From Oscillochloris sp. (GTDB taxonomy: Bacteria > Chloroflexota > Chloroflexia > Chloroflexales > Chloroflexaceae), in NCBI GenBank assembly GCA_012032775.1, contig JAAUQO010000010.1, positions 1 through 54,318 of the forward strand: a stretch of DNA of 54,318 nucleotides. Direction: 5' to 3'. A program made the translations under genes and the position numbers. Positions within the stretch are counted from its first letter, which is position 1, and every line of letters starts with the position of its first letter. Below, piece after piece: positions 10,028 through 19,964 of this stretch. Under the pieces are notes generated by a model. It saw only the letters and a program-made list of their open reading frames with translations, made no database searches and was not told the DNA's origin.

Positions 10028-11020
10028 ATGGCAACCACCACGACCGCAGCATCTGCTGAAAATATGCAGCCAACCCGCTCCGAAAGCCAGGGGGCGATTG
10101 TTCTGCGGCGATTCCGTAAACATAAGATCGCCGTTTTCTGTGTCTTTCTGCTTGGTGGGCTGCTGCTGCTTTCCGCCCTTGCACCGGTGATCGCACCATT
10201 CCCGCGCGATGAGCCGAACCTTCAGTCTCGCTTCGTTACTCCGTTTGCAACCGATACCGACGGCAATTTCCGGCTGCTCGGCACCGATCATCTGGGGCGC
10301 GATTTCTTCACCCGCTTGCTGTATGCTTCGCGTACCTCGCTCGGCACCGCCCTGATCGCAACACTGATCTCCTCAACCATGGGCATTGTCCTCGGCATGA
10401 TGGCCGGCTATTTCGGCGGTTGGGTCGATACGGCGATCAGCCGCACCCTTGAGGTGGTGGCAACCTTCCCCACGCTCTTGCTCTTGCTGATTATGTCGTC
10501 GATCCTGGTGCAAAATATTAATGCGATCCCAATACCGGAGTTCTTCGCCGGATTCTTAGCCTGGATCTTCGCCGTCTCCGAACGCGAGGCGCGGATCATC
10601 CTGGCGGTTATTCTGGTGCTGTCATTGTTCGGTTGGACTGGAACGGCGCGCCTGATGCGCGGGATGGTGCTCTCGGTGCGCGAAAATATCTATATCGAGT
10701 CGTCAAGGGCACTCGGCGCCGACAACACCCGCATCTTGCGCAAACACGTCTTCCCGAATGCGCTGCCGCCGATGATCGTCGATTTTACCCTCGGTGTGAA
10801 TGCCTTTCTGGTGGCTGAGTCGGCGCTCAGTTTCCTTGGCTTCGGTATTCAGGATCCGACGCCAACCTGGGGCAATATGCTCAGTTTTGCCCAGAGCTAT
10901 ATGTTCCAGTATCCCTGGATGCCGCTCATCCCCAGTCTGCCGATTCTACTGACTTCGATTGCGATCAATTATATCGGCGACGGTTTGCGCGATGCGCTCG
11001 ACCCGCGCCAGAAGATTTAG
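10028..11020 (+). CDS. ABC peptide/solute transporter permease, DppC-like
   Basis: The 330-aa partner permease starts at an ATG preceded by TAGGAGA. A cytoplasmic N-terminal stretch precedes helix 1 (about residues 38-60). The LGTDHLGRDFFTRLLY segment is a hallmark of DppC/OppC proteins. The EAA loop is SSRALGADNTRILRKHVFPN. The C terminus DGLRDALDPRQ is also typical. Only 11 bases separate it from the upstream permease, so translation is probably coupled. Confidence 0.95.
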   Translation: MATTTTAASAENMQPTRSESQGAIVLRRFRKHKIAVFCVFLLGGLLLLSALAPVIAPFPRDEPNLQSRFVTPFATDTDGNFRLLGTDHLGRDFFTRLLYASRTSLGTALIATLISSTMGIVLGMMAGYFGGWVDTAISRTLEVVATFPTLLLLLIMSSILVQNINAIPIPEFFAGFLAWIFAVSEREARIILAVILVLSLFGWTGTARLMRGMVLSVRENIYIESSRALGADNTRILRKHVFPNALPPMIVDFTLGVNAFLVAESALSFLGFGIQDPTPTWGNMLSFAQSYMFQYPWMPLIPSLPILLTSIAINYIGDGLRDALDPRQKI

Positions 11021-11097
11021 GAATCTTTGTTGATGCCGGTTTTGCCCACGTTGTGGCTAAGCCGGTATTACACGTCTCTGTATCAGGAGTGATAACG

Positions 11098-12108
11098 GTG
11101 ACCAGCGTTCCCGAACAGACGGCTACCAAGAAGGCGGCACGAGGCACCGGGCCGGAGTTGTTGCGTGTCGCCGGGCTGAAAACATATTTTTTCACCGATG
11201 AAGGAACTGTTCAGGCTGTCGATGGCGTCGATCTGACGGTTCGGCGCGGCGAAACACTTAGCATCGTCGGTGAATCCGGTTCCGGTAAGAGTGTAACCTC
11301 GCTCTCGATTATGCGCCTGATCAGTTTGCCCGGCCGCATCGTCGAAGGCAGTTTGACGTTTGATAATACCGATCTGCTCGCACTCAACGATGAGGAGATG
11401 CGCAGTATCCGCGGCGACCGGATCTCGATGATCTTTCAGCAGCCGACAACGGCGCTGAATCCGGTGTTCCGGGTCGGCGACCAGATTATTGAGACCCTGG
11501 AGATCCATCAGGGGCTTAGTGGTGAAGAGGCGAATAAGCGCTGCGTCGAATTGCTGATGATGGTCGGTTTGCCCGATCCGAACCGACGCATGCGCCAGTA
11601 TCCCCACGAACTCTCCGGCGGTCAGGCCCAGCGCGTGATGATCGCAATGGCGCTGGCCTGTAACCCCGAGTTGCTGATCGCCGACGAGCCGACAACTGCG
11701 CTTGATGTGACGATCCAGGCCCAGATTCTCGACTTGATGCGCGAACTTCGCGAGAAGGTCGATACGTCGATCATTTTGATCACGCACGATATGGGCGTTG
11801 TCGCTGAGATGGCCGATAGCGTAGCGGTGATGTACGCCGGCCAGGTGGTTGAGTATGCCGCCGTGAAAGAACTTTTTGCCGATCCCAAGCATCCCTATAC
11901 CCAGGGCTTGCTCGCCTCGATGCCGGTACTCGGCCAGGTTCGCGACGAACTGGAGGTGATCCCCGGCACCGTGCCTAGTCTGGTCAATCCGCCAAGCGGA
12001 TGTCGCTTCGCGTCGCGCTGCAGTAAGCGCTTTGAGAAGTGCGACGTGACGCCGGATTTGATCGGGGTCGAAAACGGGCGGCAGGTGCGTTGCTGGCTCT
12101 ATGAATAA
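11098..12108 (+). CDS. ABC transporter ATPase, DppD/OppD-like
   Basis: This 336-aa cytoplasmic ATPase is one of two energising the importer. GTG 11098 is chosen because CAGGAG lies eight bases upstream; an in-frame GTG at 11053 lacks such a site. It has Walker A GESGSGKS, signature LSGGQAQR, Walker [13 protein letters not shown] and the switch His in ILITHD. The C-terminal oligopeptide-transporter extension contains HPYTQGLL and four Cys ([15 protein letters not shown] and RCW), the arrangement reported to hold an iron-sulfur cluster in some DppD proteins. That role is inference here. Confidence 0.95.
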   Translation: MTSVPEQTATKKAARGTGPELLRVAGLKTYFFTDEGTVQAVDGVDLTVRRGETLSIVGESGSGKSVTSLSIMRLISLPGRIVEGSLTFDNTDLLALNDEEMRSIRGDRISMIFQQPTTALNPVFRVGDQIIETLEIHQGLSGEEANKRCVELLMMVGLPDPNRRMRQYPHELSGGQAQRVMIAMALACNPELLIADEPTTALDVTIQAQILDLMRELREKVDTSIILITHDMGVVAEMADSVAVMYAGQVVEYAAVKELFADPKHPYTQGLLASMPVLGQVRDELEVIPGTVPSLVNPPSGCRFASRCSKRFEKCDVTPDLIGVENGRQVRCWLYE

Positions 12109-12121
12109 ATGAGGAATACCT

Positions 12122-13120
12122 ATGGCGGCGCCATTGCTGCAACCATCCGACAATAACCTGCTTGAGGTGAAAGACCTTAAGAAGTATTTTCCGATTAAAG
12201 GCGGAATTCTGCGCCGTACCGTTGCCTCGGTCAAGGCGGTTGACGGTGTGAGTTTTACGGTGCGCCGCGGCGAAACCCTCGGTATCGTCGGCGAGTCGGG
12301 CTGCGGCAAGACCACAACCGGCCGTACGGTGCTGCGGCTTGAACAGGCGAATAGCGGCGAGGTGCTCTTTGAAGGGAAGGATGTGCTGAAAGCCGGCGGA
12401 CGCCAGATGAAGAGTTTGCGCCGCGATATGCAGATCGTCTTTCAGGACCCTTACGCATCACTCGATCCGCGGATCACCATCGCCGAAAGTATCGCCGAAG
12501 GACTGGTGATCCACAATATCGGCAATCCGAAGGAGCGCCAGGAGCGCGTGCGCGAGGTTATGGCCCGCGTCGGCTTGCATACGGCGCAAATGAACCGTTT
12601 CCCGCACGAATTCTCCGGTGGCCAGCGCCAGCGCGTCGGAATCGCACGCGCGCTGATTATGGAGCCGAAGCTGATCGTCTGCGATGAGCCGGTTAGTGCG
12701 CTCGACGTGTCGATCCAATCGCAGGTGCTCAATCTGCTCAAGAGTTTGCAGCGCGAATTTGGCTTGACGTATCTGTTTATCGCCCATAACCTGGCCGTGG
12801 TTGAACACATCTCCGACCGCGTCGGCGTGATGTACCTGGGAAAGATGGTGGAACTCTCCGGGCGCGAAGATCTGTTCCGCGAGCCGTTGCATCCATATAC
12901 CAAAGCCTTGATCTCGGCCATCCCCAACCCCGATCCGACCAGTCGCCGCGAGCGGATTGTGCTCCAGGGCGATGTGCCCAGCCCGATCAATCCACCCGCC
13001 GGCTGCCGCTTCCACCCGCGCTGCTGGATCGCCCGCGATATCTGCCGCGAGCAAGAGCCGGCCTTAGAAGAGAAGAAGAAGGGTCACTGGGCAGCCTGCC
13101 ATTTCGCGGGACAATTCTGA
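12122..13120 (+). CDS. ABC transporter ATPase, DppF/OppF-like
   Basis: This 332-aa protein is the second ATPase of the importer. It has Walker A GESGCGKT, signature FSGGQRQR, Walker [13 protein letters not shown] and YLFIAHN. The extension has [12 protein letters not shown] and a Cys-bearing tail ([15 protein letters not shown]). The start is 13 bases after the previous stop. A hairpin at 13126-13163 closes the operon. Confidence 0.95.
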   Translation: MAAPLLQPSDNNLLEVKDLKKYFPIKGGILRRTVASVKAVDGVSFTVRRGETLGIVGESGCGKTTTGRTVLRLEQANSGEVLFEGKDVLKAGGRQMKSLRRDMQIVFQDPYASLDPRITIAESIAEGLVIHNIGNPKERQERVREVMARVGLHTAQMNRFPHEFSGGQRQRVGIARALIMEPKLIVCDEPVSALDVSIQSQVLNLLKSLQREFGLTYLFIAHNLAVVEHISDRVGVMYLGKMVELSGREDLFREPLHPYTKALISAIPNPDPTSRRERIVLQGDVPSPINPPAGCRFHPRCWIARDICREQEPALEEKKKGHWAACHFAGQF

Positions 13121-13125
13121 GGTTC

Positions 13126-13163
13126 GAAGCATTTCCGGCGCTTTACAGTGCTGGAAATGCTTC
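13126..13163. terminator. Terminator-like hairpin of a dispersed family
   Basis: GAAGCATTTCC (13126-13136) pairs perfectly with GGAAATGCTTC (13153-13163). Inner bases can extend the stem. It ends the transporter operon. Related GAAGCATTT/GGCGC sequences occur at 14905-14958, 19903-19930 and, more distantly, 32850-32884. Confidence 0.65.
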
Positions 13164-13181
13164 GCCCTTAGGGCATAAGAT

Positions 13182-14132
13182 ATGTCCACTACCCTCAGCG
13201 ATATTCCGCCGTTTGCCGCCGCCCTGCGCGAGAATGTCGCGCAGGTGATTGTGGGAAAGTCTGCGTCGATCGATCTGCTGCTGGTGGCGCTCTTATGCGG
13301 CGGCCACGCCCTGCTTGAAGATGTGCCCGGCGTCGGGAAGACGATGCTCGCCCGCGCATTGGCGATCTCGCTTGGGGTTGAGTTTCGCCGCCTGCAATGT
13401 ACCCCCGACTTGCTGCCCAACGATGTTACCGGCGTGAGTGTCTATCGCCCCGATGAGGGCCGCTTTGTGTTTCAGCCCGGCCCGATCTTTAGTAGTGTGC
13501 TGCTGGTTGATGAGATTAATCGCGCTACCCCCCGTACTCAGAGCGCGTTGTTGGAGGCAATGGGCGAGAATCAGGTTAGCGTGGATGGCAACACGCATCC
13601 GCTGCCGACACCGTTTCTGGTGCTCGCCACGCAGAATCCGGTTGAGTTCGAAGGGACGTTTCCCCTACCGGAAGCCCAACTCGACCGCTTTTTGCTCCTG
13701 GTTCGCCTCGGCTATCCGTCGCCCAGCGAAGAGTTGATGATGATCGAAGCATTGATCGGCGCACATCCGATCGGCGCGATCAAATCCGTGGTTCACGGCA
13801 CGCAGTTGCCGGCGCTCCAACGGGCGATCTGGAGTGTGCATGTCGCACCTGAGTTGCGCGATTATCTGGTGCGGTTGATCAATGCCCTGCGTAACAATCC
13901 CGACCTGAGCCTGGGCGCCAGTCCGCGGGCAACCTTCGCACTTTTCCGGGCTGCACAGGCGTATGCCGCCCTGCAAGGCCGCGATTATGCCATCCCCGAC
14001 GATCTGAAATATCTGGCCGAGCCGGTACTGGCCCATCGCTTGCTGGTACGGGCCGAAAGTGCGCTGCGCAATCGCACTGCTGCGGCGATTTTGCGTTCGG
14101 TGCTCAGTGAAGTGGAACTGCCGATCACATGA
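13182..14132 (+). CDS. MoxR-family AAA+ ATPase
   Basis: The 316-aa cytoplasmic ATPase has Walker A EDVPGVGKT, Walker B LLVDEINRATPRTQSALLEAM, sensor 1 ATQNP and the MoxR segment FPLPEAQLDRF. MoxR proteins act as chaperones that help insert cofactors or activate partners, commonly encoded beside DUF58 and von Willebrand-domain proteins. Here no such neighbour is present. The stop overlaps the start of an enoyl-CoA hydratase gene (ATGA), suggesting coupled translation. Confidence 0.93.
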   Translation: MSTTLSDIPPFAAALRENVAQVIVGKSASIDLLLVALLCGGHALLEDVPGVGKTMLARALAISLGVEFRRLQCTPDLLPNDVTGVSVYRPDEGRFVFQPGPIFSSVLLVDEINRATPRTQSALLEAMGENQVSVDGNTHPLPTPFLVLATQNPVEFEGTFPLPEAQLDRFLLLVRLGYPSPSEELMMIEALIGAHPIGAIKSVVHGTQLPALQRAIWSVHVAPELRDYLVRLINALRNNPDLSLGASPRATFALFRAAQAYAALQGRDYAIPDDLKYLAEPVLAHRLLVRAESALRNRTAAAILRSVLSEVELPIT

Positions 14133-14912
14133 CCGATTTGCTTATTCTGCAGCGTAACGGGCCGGTCGCTACGATGTTGTTGAACCGGCCGGAGTTGCAT
14201 AATGCCTTTAACGCCGAGTTGATCCGGGAACTTCACGCAACCTGCGATCAACTCCGCGCAGATCAGACGGTGCGCGTGGTGGTTTTACGCGGCGCCGGGC
14301 CGTCGTTCTGCGCCGGCGCCGACTTGAACTGGATGCGCAGCAGCCTTGATTACAGCCACGAAGAAAATCTTGCCGACGCCGGCAGGCTCGACGCAATGCT
14401 GGAAGCATTCGACACCCTGCCCCAGGCGGTTGTGGGGGTGATTCACGGCGCAGCTCTGGGTGGCGGCGTGGGATTAGTTGCTTGCTGCGATCTGGCGATC
14501 GCAGCTACGGACGCACGCTTTGGCTTTACCGAAGCCCGGCTGGGGTTGATCCCGGCGCTGATCGCACGCTTTGTTGTGCCGCAGATCGGCGCCGGCCATG
14601 CCCGTGCGCGCTTCGTAACCGCCCGCCGCTTCGCGGCGCTGAAGCGCTTGCAATCGGCCTGATCCACGAAATCCATCCGACCGAGCAGCTTGAGGCGGCG
14701 GTCGAACGAGCCGTTGGCGACCTGCTGAAATGCGGCCCGCAGGCGATTGCCGCCGCGAAAAAGTTGGTGCGCGCCATAAGCGAGTTACCTGCCGACGAGG
14801 CCCGCTCCTACACCGTAGCCGCGATCGCGCCGCCCGCACCGGCGTCGAAGGCCAGGAAGGATTACGGGCCTTCCTTGAGAAACGCCCGCCGAATTGGATG
14901 GATGGGCCATAG
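14129..14912 (+). CDS. Enoyl-CoA hydratase/isomerase, with two frame breaks
   Basis: A crotonase-fold protein acting on enoyl-CoA in fatty-acid or amino-acid breakdown, about 260 aa when repaired. The N-terminal part has the oxyanion-hole segments CAGADLNWM and IHGAALGGGVGL. Near 14636 the frame breaks after TARRF and continues one base back as EALAIGLIHEI. A second break near 14825 leads to EGQEGLRAFLEKRPPNW, a typical C terminus. Each needs one added base. The start overlaps the MoxR stop by four bases. Whether the breaks are real or sequencing errors cannot be told from here; errors are favoured. Confidence 0.85.
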
Positions 14913-14958
14913 GGCGCAGCATTTGGCGCAAAGCATCAAATATTTCGCCCCTACGGCC
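14905..14958. terminator. Bidirectional terminator-like hairpin
   Basis: GGCC-A-TAGGGCG near 14905-14916 pairs with CGCCC-C-TA-C-GGCC ending at 14958. It spans the convergent stops of the hydratase gene and coaE and contains AGCATTTGGCGC, shared with other dispersed hairpins. Confidence 0.55.
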
Positions 14959-15607
14959 GATGAATCGCGGTGATCACGCTTTGCCAGGCCGCCTCAACCT
15001 GGGTTCGGGTCGCAGTTTGCGAACCGCCATTGTCGATCACAACCGAGGCGCGCCGAACACGGCTCTCCTGCGGTGCCTGAGCCGCTACCCGCTGCCGGGC
15101 CTCGGCTTCACTCATTCCCCGCGTGCTGATCAGGCGCTCGATCTGCTGTTCCGGCGGGCATGTGACAACCCAGATCTGATCGCACTGCTCGGCCCAACCC
15201 GACTCGAGCAACTTGATTGCATCGATCACCCCCACCGGTCGGTCGATCGGCCGCAGGCGCGTGCCGTAACCGCCGGCTCGCCCAAGATCCTCCAGAAAGC
15301 GCGCAATTTCGGCCCGTACCGCCGGATGCACGATCCGCTCCAACTGCTGCAACCGGGCCGGATCATTGAAAACAATTGCGCCGAGTTTGCGCCGATCGAT
15401 CATGCCTTTGGGCGACACCAGGATCTTTGGGCCGAAGGCCGCTACAATCTGCTCGTACACCGGTGTGCCCGGCTGCTGCACCTTATGTGTCACCCGGTCG
15501 GCATCGATTGTACGTGCGCCAAGCGCCGCCAACATCGCCAGAACAGTGCTTTTACCACAGGCAATTCCGCCGGTCAGGCCAATCAGGTAGATGTTTGGAT
15601 GTTTCAT
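14951..15607 (-). CDS. coaE: Dephospho-CoA kinase
   Basis: CoaE phosphorylates dephospho-CoA in the last step of coenzyme A synthesis. The P-loop GLTGGIACGKST is at residues 9-20 of the 218-aa product, followed by DADRVTHKV and IVHPAVRAEI. The middle has a somewhat longer loop than usual between VRAEIARF and the DAIKLLESGW segment (the family's PLLFE region). ATG 15607 is chosen because it places the P-loop near the N terminus; no clear ribosome binding site is seen. Confidence 0.95.
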   Translation of the reverse strand: MKHPNIYLIGLTGGIACGKSTVLAMLAALGARTIDADRVTHKVQQPGTPVYEQIVAAFGPKILVSPKGMIDRRKLGAIVFNDPARLQQLERIVHPAVRAEIARFLEDLGRAGGYGTRLRPIDRPVGVIDAIKLLESGWAEQCDQIWVVTCPPEQQIERLISTRGMSEAEARQRVAAQAPQESRVRRASVVIDNGGSQTATRTQVEAAWQSVITAIHRP

Positions 15608-15720
15608 AGTGTGCAATAAAACGTAGAGCGTGAACCGTGAGGGCCACCTTACAACAACACGCCTCACGGCTCGCGCCAACCACTAGTACAGGTCGGCCTA
15701 CGTTCGTCGAGGGTTTGTAA

Positions 15721-15736
15721 CGGCCTTTAGGCCGTC
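15721..15736 (-). terminator. Short hairpin after the deaminase-CYTH gene
   Basis: ACGGCCT (15721-15727) and AGGCCGT (15730-15736) form a compact stem in the 171-base spacer downstream of the gene ending at 15779. No U tract follows, so termination is only suggested. Confidence 0.4.
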
Positions 15737-15778
15737 ACCGTGCGATGTGCGCCGTAGACGTACGTATGCTTGAGCGTA

Positions 15779-17746
15779 CTAGCCTATATCGACGTACTCC
15801 TGCTTCACCAGCGCCTCGTCCGTTACACCGGCCAGAGCCAACAACTCGCCGATCAGACCGGCGCGCGTGTTGGCATCGCGACGACTCCAGGTGCGGCTCT
15901 TGATCTCAAGGTACGGCCCGGGATCGGCGCCGGCCAACGTATCGACGTTCACGGCAAAATCGTGTTCTTTGTAGATGATCCGCCAGCGCCGACGACTCTT
16001 CTCGCGCTCGACCATTCGATCGGGTTGAAAGTATTCGCGGTAGAAGCGCACCGTGTGATCGGCGGGAGCGGTGTAGCGCGCCCGCGAGAGCAAAATTGCG
16101 TGCGGATACTCGCCGCGCCGGCCTTCACTGATCAATGTGATCGTGTACTTCGGCTCCGGGCGTGCGCCGGGATCGCTGCGATGATCTTCGCGGATACGTA
16201 CCCGCTCGCCGTCGGCGAACAAGAAATAGGTGTCGTACTGCGTGCGTTCGCTGGATTTAGTGATCTGCACCGCCGGATTGCTGAACAGTTCGGCAAGTAC
16301 CGTCTCAGCCCGTTGATCAAGTTTGGCCTTGACCTGAATCTCAAAGATCTCATCCTGCTGAACACCGCCAAGCGCCAGGATCTTCGCCATCAGGTTGCGC
16401 TCGCGGCTCGCCAGGAAGGTGTTGATGCCGGCTGCGATCTGCTGTGAGCGGGCCAGAATATCGTGCTCATCCAGGGTAAGCAGGTTGCCGTCACGCAGAA
16501 GAAGCTTGCCGTCCACCAACACATCGCGCACATCGGCGGCGCGGGCGCTGTAGGCCAGATGCGAGTAGACTGCATCGGAGCTGTAGGTATAGCGCGGCGC
16601 ACTATGGAGCCGGCCAAGACCAACGACGGTAATATCGGCGCGCTTGCCGGGTTCCAGCGAACCAACCAGGTGATCCATATGAATGGCCCGGGCGCCGGAG
16701 ATCGTCGCCAGAGCGAATGCCTCACGCGCCGGCACCGCCGTCGGGTCGCCGCTGATTCCCTTGGGCAGCAGCGCGGCCAACTGGATCTCGGTGAACATAT
16801 CCTGATCGTCGTTGGAAGCAGGGCCATCGGTGCCCAGACCAACTTTCAGACCGGCTTCGATCATGCGCCGGTAGGGCGCAACTCCGCTCGCCAACTTGAG
16901 ATTACTGGTCGGGCAGGGCACAGCACCGGCGCCGGCCTCACGCAAGAGGCGCAGATCATCCTCGGTGGCGTGAACACAGTGTGCGGCGATACAGGGCACA
17001 TCAAAGGCGCCGACCCGCTTGGCATAGCGGATGGGCGTCACTTCGCGCTGGGCAATACTCTCCTCCACTTCACGCGCCGTCTCCGACAGGTGCGTAACCA
17101 GCGGAACCCCATACTCGGCACAGATTGCCGACGCCTCCCGGTAGATCCGGTCGGTGCAGGTGTAGGGTGCATGGGGCGCGATCGTCGGCACAACCCGCTC
17201 GTGGCCGTGCCATTCGAGAATAAAGCGGCGCGCCCGCTCCAGACCTTCATCGAACGAGGCCGCATCGGGCGTCGGCAGGCGCATCACCGTCTGGCCGCAA
17301 ATTGCGCGCATGCCGGACTCTGCGGCGGCCCGCGCCACCTGTTCCTCGAAATAGTACATATCGACAAAAGTCGTGGTTCCGCCGCGGATCATCTCGGCGC
17401 AGGAGAGCAGTGTACCGGTGTAGCAAAATTCGGCATCGACAAACTGACTCTCGACCGGAAACATATACCCGAACAACCAGACATCCAACTGCTGGTCGGC
17501 AACCATACCGCGCAATAGGCTCATCGGCACATGGGCATGGCCGTTGATCAAGCCGGGGATAATCGCACAACCGCTGCAATCAATTGTTTCCTGGGCCTGA
17601 TAGCGCGACTGGAACTCCTGGCTTGAGCCAACCGCCACAATCTCACGACCCCGCACCGCCACGGCGCCGTCAACAAGCACACGCCGAGATGCATCCATCG
17701 TCACTACCGTCCCGCCGGTTAATAGCAGGTCGATCGACTCACTCAT
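15779..17746 (-). CDS. MTA/SAH-deaminase-type amidohydrolase fused to a CYTH domain
   Basis: The 655-aa product joins two domains. Residues 1 to about 430 are a metal-dependent amidohydrolase of the 5-methylthioadenosine/S-adenosylhomocysteine deaminase group: NGHAHVPMSLLRG (metal HxH), THLSETAREVEES, AAHCVHATEDD and GLGTDGPASND. Residues from about 450 resemble a CYTH (triphosphate tunnel, CyaB-like) domain, with FEIQVKAKLDQRA near its start (the ExExK motif reads ExQxK), later RVRIREDH, ITLISEGRR and YLEIKSRTWSRRDA. ATG 17746 is chosen because AGGAGG lies five bases upstream; the ATG one codon earlier is too close. Substrates of either half are not known. The fusion is unusual. Confidence 0.88.
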   Translation of the reverse strand: MSESIDLLLTGGTVVTMDASRRVLVDGAVAVRGREIVAVGSSQEFQSRYQAQETIDCSGCAIIPGLINGHAHVPMSLLRGMVADQQLDVWLFGYMFPVESQFVDAEFCYTGTLLSCAEMIRGGTTTFVDMYYFEEQVARAAAESGMRAICGQTVMRLPTPDAASFDEGLERARRFILEWHGHERVVPTIAPHAPYTCTDRIYREASAICAEYGVPLVTHLSETAREVEESIAQREVTPIRYAKRVGAFDVPCIAAHCVHATEDDLRLLREAGAGAVPCPTSNLKLASGVAPYRRMIEAGLKVGLGTDGPASNDDQDMFTEIQLAALLPKGISGDPTAVPAREAFALATISGARAIHMDHLVGSLEPGKRADITVVGLGRLHSAPRYTYSSDAVYSHLAYSARAADVRDVLVDGKLLLRDGNLLTLDEHDILARSQQIAAGINTFLASRERNLMAKILALGGVQQDEIFEIQVKAKLDQRAETVLAELFSNPAVQITKSSERTQYDTYFLFADGERVRIREDHRSDPGARPEPKYTITLISEGRRGEYPHAILLSRARYTAPADHTVRFYREYFQPDRMVEREKSRRRWRIIYKEHDFAVNVDTLAGADPGPYLEIKSRTWSRRDANTRAGLIGELLALAGVTDEALVKQEYVDIG

Positions 17747-17899
17747 CATGTCCTCCTCTGTCGCGATTGACCCATTGTACCATCCGTGCAGGCGTACGGC
17801 GGTTTCACCGGCGCAAACCGCTCGCTTCTTGCAACGTGCATCTGCGGCGGGTGGTATACTTGCCCTGGAACTCGCCGAAAGCCAACCTGATAGGTCGAT

Positions 17900-19005
17900 A
17901 TGTCGCTTGCCGAACGCTTGTTGCGCCCTGAAATCGCTGCATTGGAGCCATATACGCCGATCGTCCCGCTTGATGTCCTGGCGGAACGGCTTGGCTTACC
18001 GATCGAGCAACTGGTCAAACTCGACGCAAACGAGAACCCTTACGGGCCGTCGCCGCGTGCCCAGGCCGCACTGGCCGGCGAGTCCTACTATCACATCTAT
18101 CCCGATCCCGGTCAGGCGCGCTTACGTGCCGCGCTGAGCCGTTTTACCGGGCAAGCGGTCGAGCGGATTCTGTGCGGAGCCGGCGCCGACGAACTGATCG
18201 ACCTGATCTTGCGGCTCTGCCTAACCCCCGGCGCCGCCGTGATGACTGCCCGCCGACCTTCGGCATGTATAGCTTCGACACCGGTGTGTGCGGCGGGCGC
18301 GTGATCAATGTGCCGCGCCAGGCCGATTTCGCACTCGATCTTGACGCGATCGAGCGGGCCGCCGCCGTATCCGATGCGCGGGTGTTGTTCCTGACTTCGC
18401 CCAACAATCCGACCGGCAATCTCACGCCGACCGCCGACATCGAGCGCCTGCTGAACCTTCCACTGTTGGTAGTGGTCGATGAAGCCTATATCGAGTTTGT
18501 GTCCAACCCCCAGGCCAGTGTGAGCAGTTGGGTCGGACGCTACGAGAACCTGGCGGTGCTGCGCACCTTCAGCAAGTGGGCCGGCCTGGCCGGCATGCGC
18601 ATCGGCTACGGCTTGCTACCGGAATGGCTGGCCGAGCAGATCTGGAAGATCAAGCAGCCCTACAACATCAGTGTTGCCGCACAGGCCGCCGCTGTGGCCT
18701 CGCTCGCTGATCTGGACTATCTGAAGGCCAATCTGGCCCAACTGCTAGCCGAGCGCGAGCGGTTGTTGCCGCAACTCCAGGCGATTCGGTTTCTGGAGCC
18801 AATTCCGAGTGCGGCGAACTTCATACTCTGCCGGGTACGCGGACGCAACGCCCGCGAGATCAAACGGCAATTAGAGCATCAGGGGATTCTGGTGCGCCAC
18901 TACAACAACAGCTACCTGCGCGATTACATCCGCATCAGTATCGGCCGACCCGACCAGAGCGCGGCCCTACTGCACGCCCTGCGCGCCCTGGAGACAGACG
19001 AGTGA
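17900..19005 (+). CDS. hisC: Histidinol-phosphate aminotransferase, with one frame break
   Basis: HisC is the PLP enzyme converting imidazole-acetol phosphate to histidinol phosphate. The N-terminal part has [13 protein letters not shown] and [14 protein letters not shown]. After LTPGAAVM the frame breaks near 18246 and resumes one base back with [10 protein letters not shown], then [21 protein letters not shown] and [15 protein letters not shown], where the Lys binds PLP. A single C restored in ATGACTGCCC heals the frame to about 368 aa. It opens a histidine gene run. Confidence 0.92.
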
Positions 19006-19038
19006 AAATGCGCTTCACGACGATTGTTTCGCAAAATC

Positions 19039-19103
19039 AGAACCCAAAAGCCCAGAACTGAGAAAAGCAACTTGCCGACAACCTCCTCAGTTCTCGGTTC
19101 TAC
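19039..19103. repeat. GGTTCT-type repeat as an inverted pair
   Basis: Reverse-strand GGTTCT-like units (AGAACCC, CAGAACTGAG at 19053-19062) face direct units (CTCAGTTCTCGGTTCT at 19087-19102). CAGAACTGAG can pair with CTCAGTTCT. The units match those of the 1-245 array. It lies in the hisC-hisN spacer, just upstream of the hisN ribosome binding site. Confidence 0.65.
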
Positions 19104-19123
19104 CAAAGGAGAGGTGCCGTTCG

Positions 19124-19900
19124 ATGGCGGAAAACTACAGCGACCTGCTCGATTTCGCAAATCAGATCGCCGTCCATGCCGGTAAAATCACGTTACGCTA
19201 CTTTCAGAGCGATGTCGTCGTCGATCGCAAAGCCGACGACTCGCCGGTGACGATCGCCGACCGTGAGGCCGAAGCATATTTGCGCGAGGCGATCGGCGGA
19301 CGCTTTCCCGATCACGCAATTCTTGGCGAAGAAGCGGGTAGCAGCGGTCCGGAAGATGCCGAGTATCGCTGGATCCTCGATCCGATCGACGGCACCAAGA
19401 GCTTTATTCACGGCGTGCCGCTGTATGGCGTGATGATCGGCCTGTTACGCGATGGTAAACCGATCCTCGGCGTTGTCCATATGCCCGCGCTGAATGAAAT
19501 CGTCGCGGCGGCTGAAGGGTTCGGCTGCCGCTGGAACGGTAATCCGTGTCGCGTCTCGGGGGTGCGCAGCCTCCACGCCGGGCTGGTAGTGGCGACCAGC
19601 ATCACCGGCTATGCGCAGTACGGCAAAGATGCCGCCTTCCAACGGATCCTGGGGAAAGCCGGGATGTTTCGCACCTGGGCCGACTGCTACGGCTACCTGC
19701 TCGTGGCAACCGGGCGCGCTGAAGTGGCGCTCGACCCAGTTATGAATATCTGGGATAATGCCGCGCTGCTGCCGATTTTGCAAGAGGCCGGCGGCACATT
19801 CACCGATTGGCGCGGCACCGCGACAATCGCCAATCCCGAGGGCCTGGGGACGAATGGACTGGTGCTGGATGAGGTGCTGGAACTGATCGCTGATCGGTAA
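19124..19900 (+). CDS. hisN: Inositol-phosphatase-family histidinol-phosphatase
   Basis: The 258-aa protein belongs to the lithium-sensitive Mg-dependent phosphatase family: GEEAG and DPIDGTKSFIHGVPLYG (metal and phosphate site), and WADCYGYLLVATGRAEVALDP with WDNAALLPILQEAGG at the C-terminal metal site. The TKSFIHG variant and position between hisC and hisB indicate histidinol-phosphate as substrate (HisN), the step after HisC. Assignment is by sequence type and context. AAAGGAGAGG lies upstream of the ATG. Confidence 0.88.
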   Translation: MAENYSDLLDFANQIAVHAGKITLRYFQSDVVVDRKADDSPVTIADREAEAYLREAIGGRFPDHAILGEEAGSSGPEDAEYRWILDPIDGTKSFIHGVPLYGVMIGLLRDGKPILGVVHMPALNEIVAAAEGFGCRWNGNPCRVSGVRSLHAGLVVATSITGYAQYGKDAAFQRILGKAGMFRTWADCYGYLLVATGRAEVALDPVMNIWDNAALLPILQEAGGTFTDWRGTATIANPEGLGTNGLVLDEVLELIADR

Positions 19901-19964
19901 GGCCGAAGCATTTGGCGCTTTGCGCCGTCGCCCACCCATCACGCCGTCGCCATTACTCACAATT

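Noticed and set aside
11083..12315. A 410-codon open frame on the minus strand over the two ATPase genes
   Set aside because: Antisense to clear ABC ATPase sequence with no family features; a result of high GC at third positions.
14129..14912. Programmed ribosomal frameshift in the enoyl-CoA hydratase gene
   Set aside because: No slippery heptamer or downstream structure was seen at the breaks, and similar one-base breaks are spread over unrelated genes.
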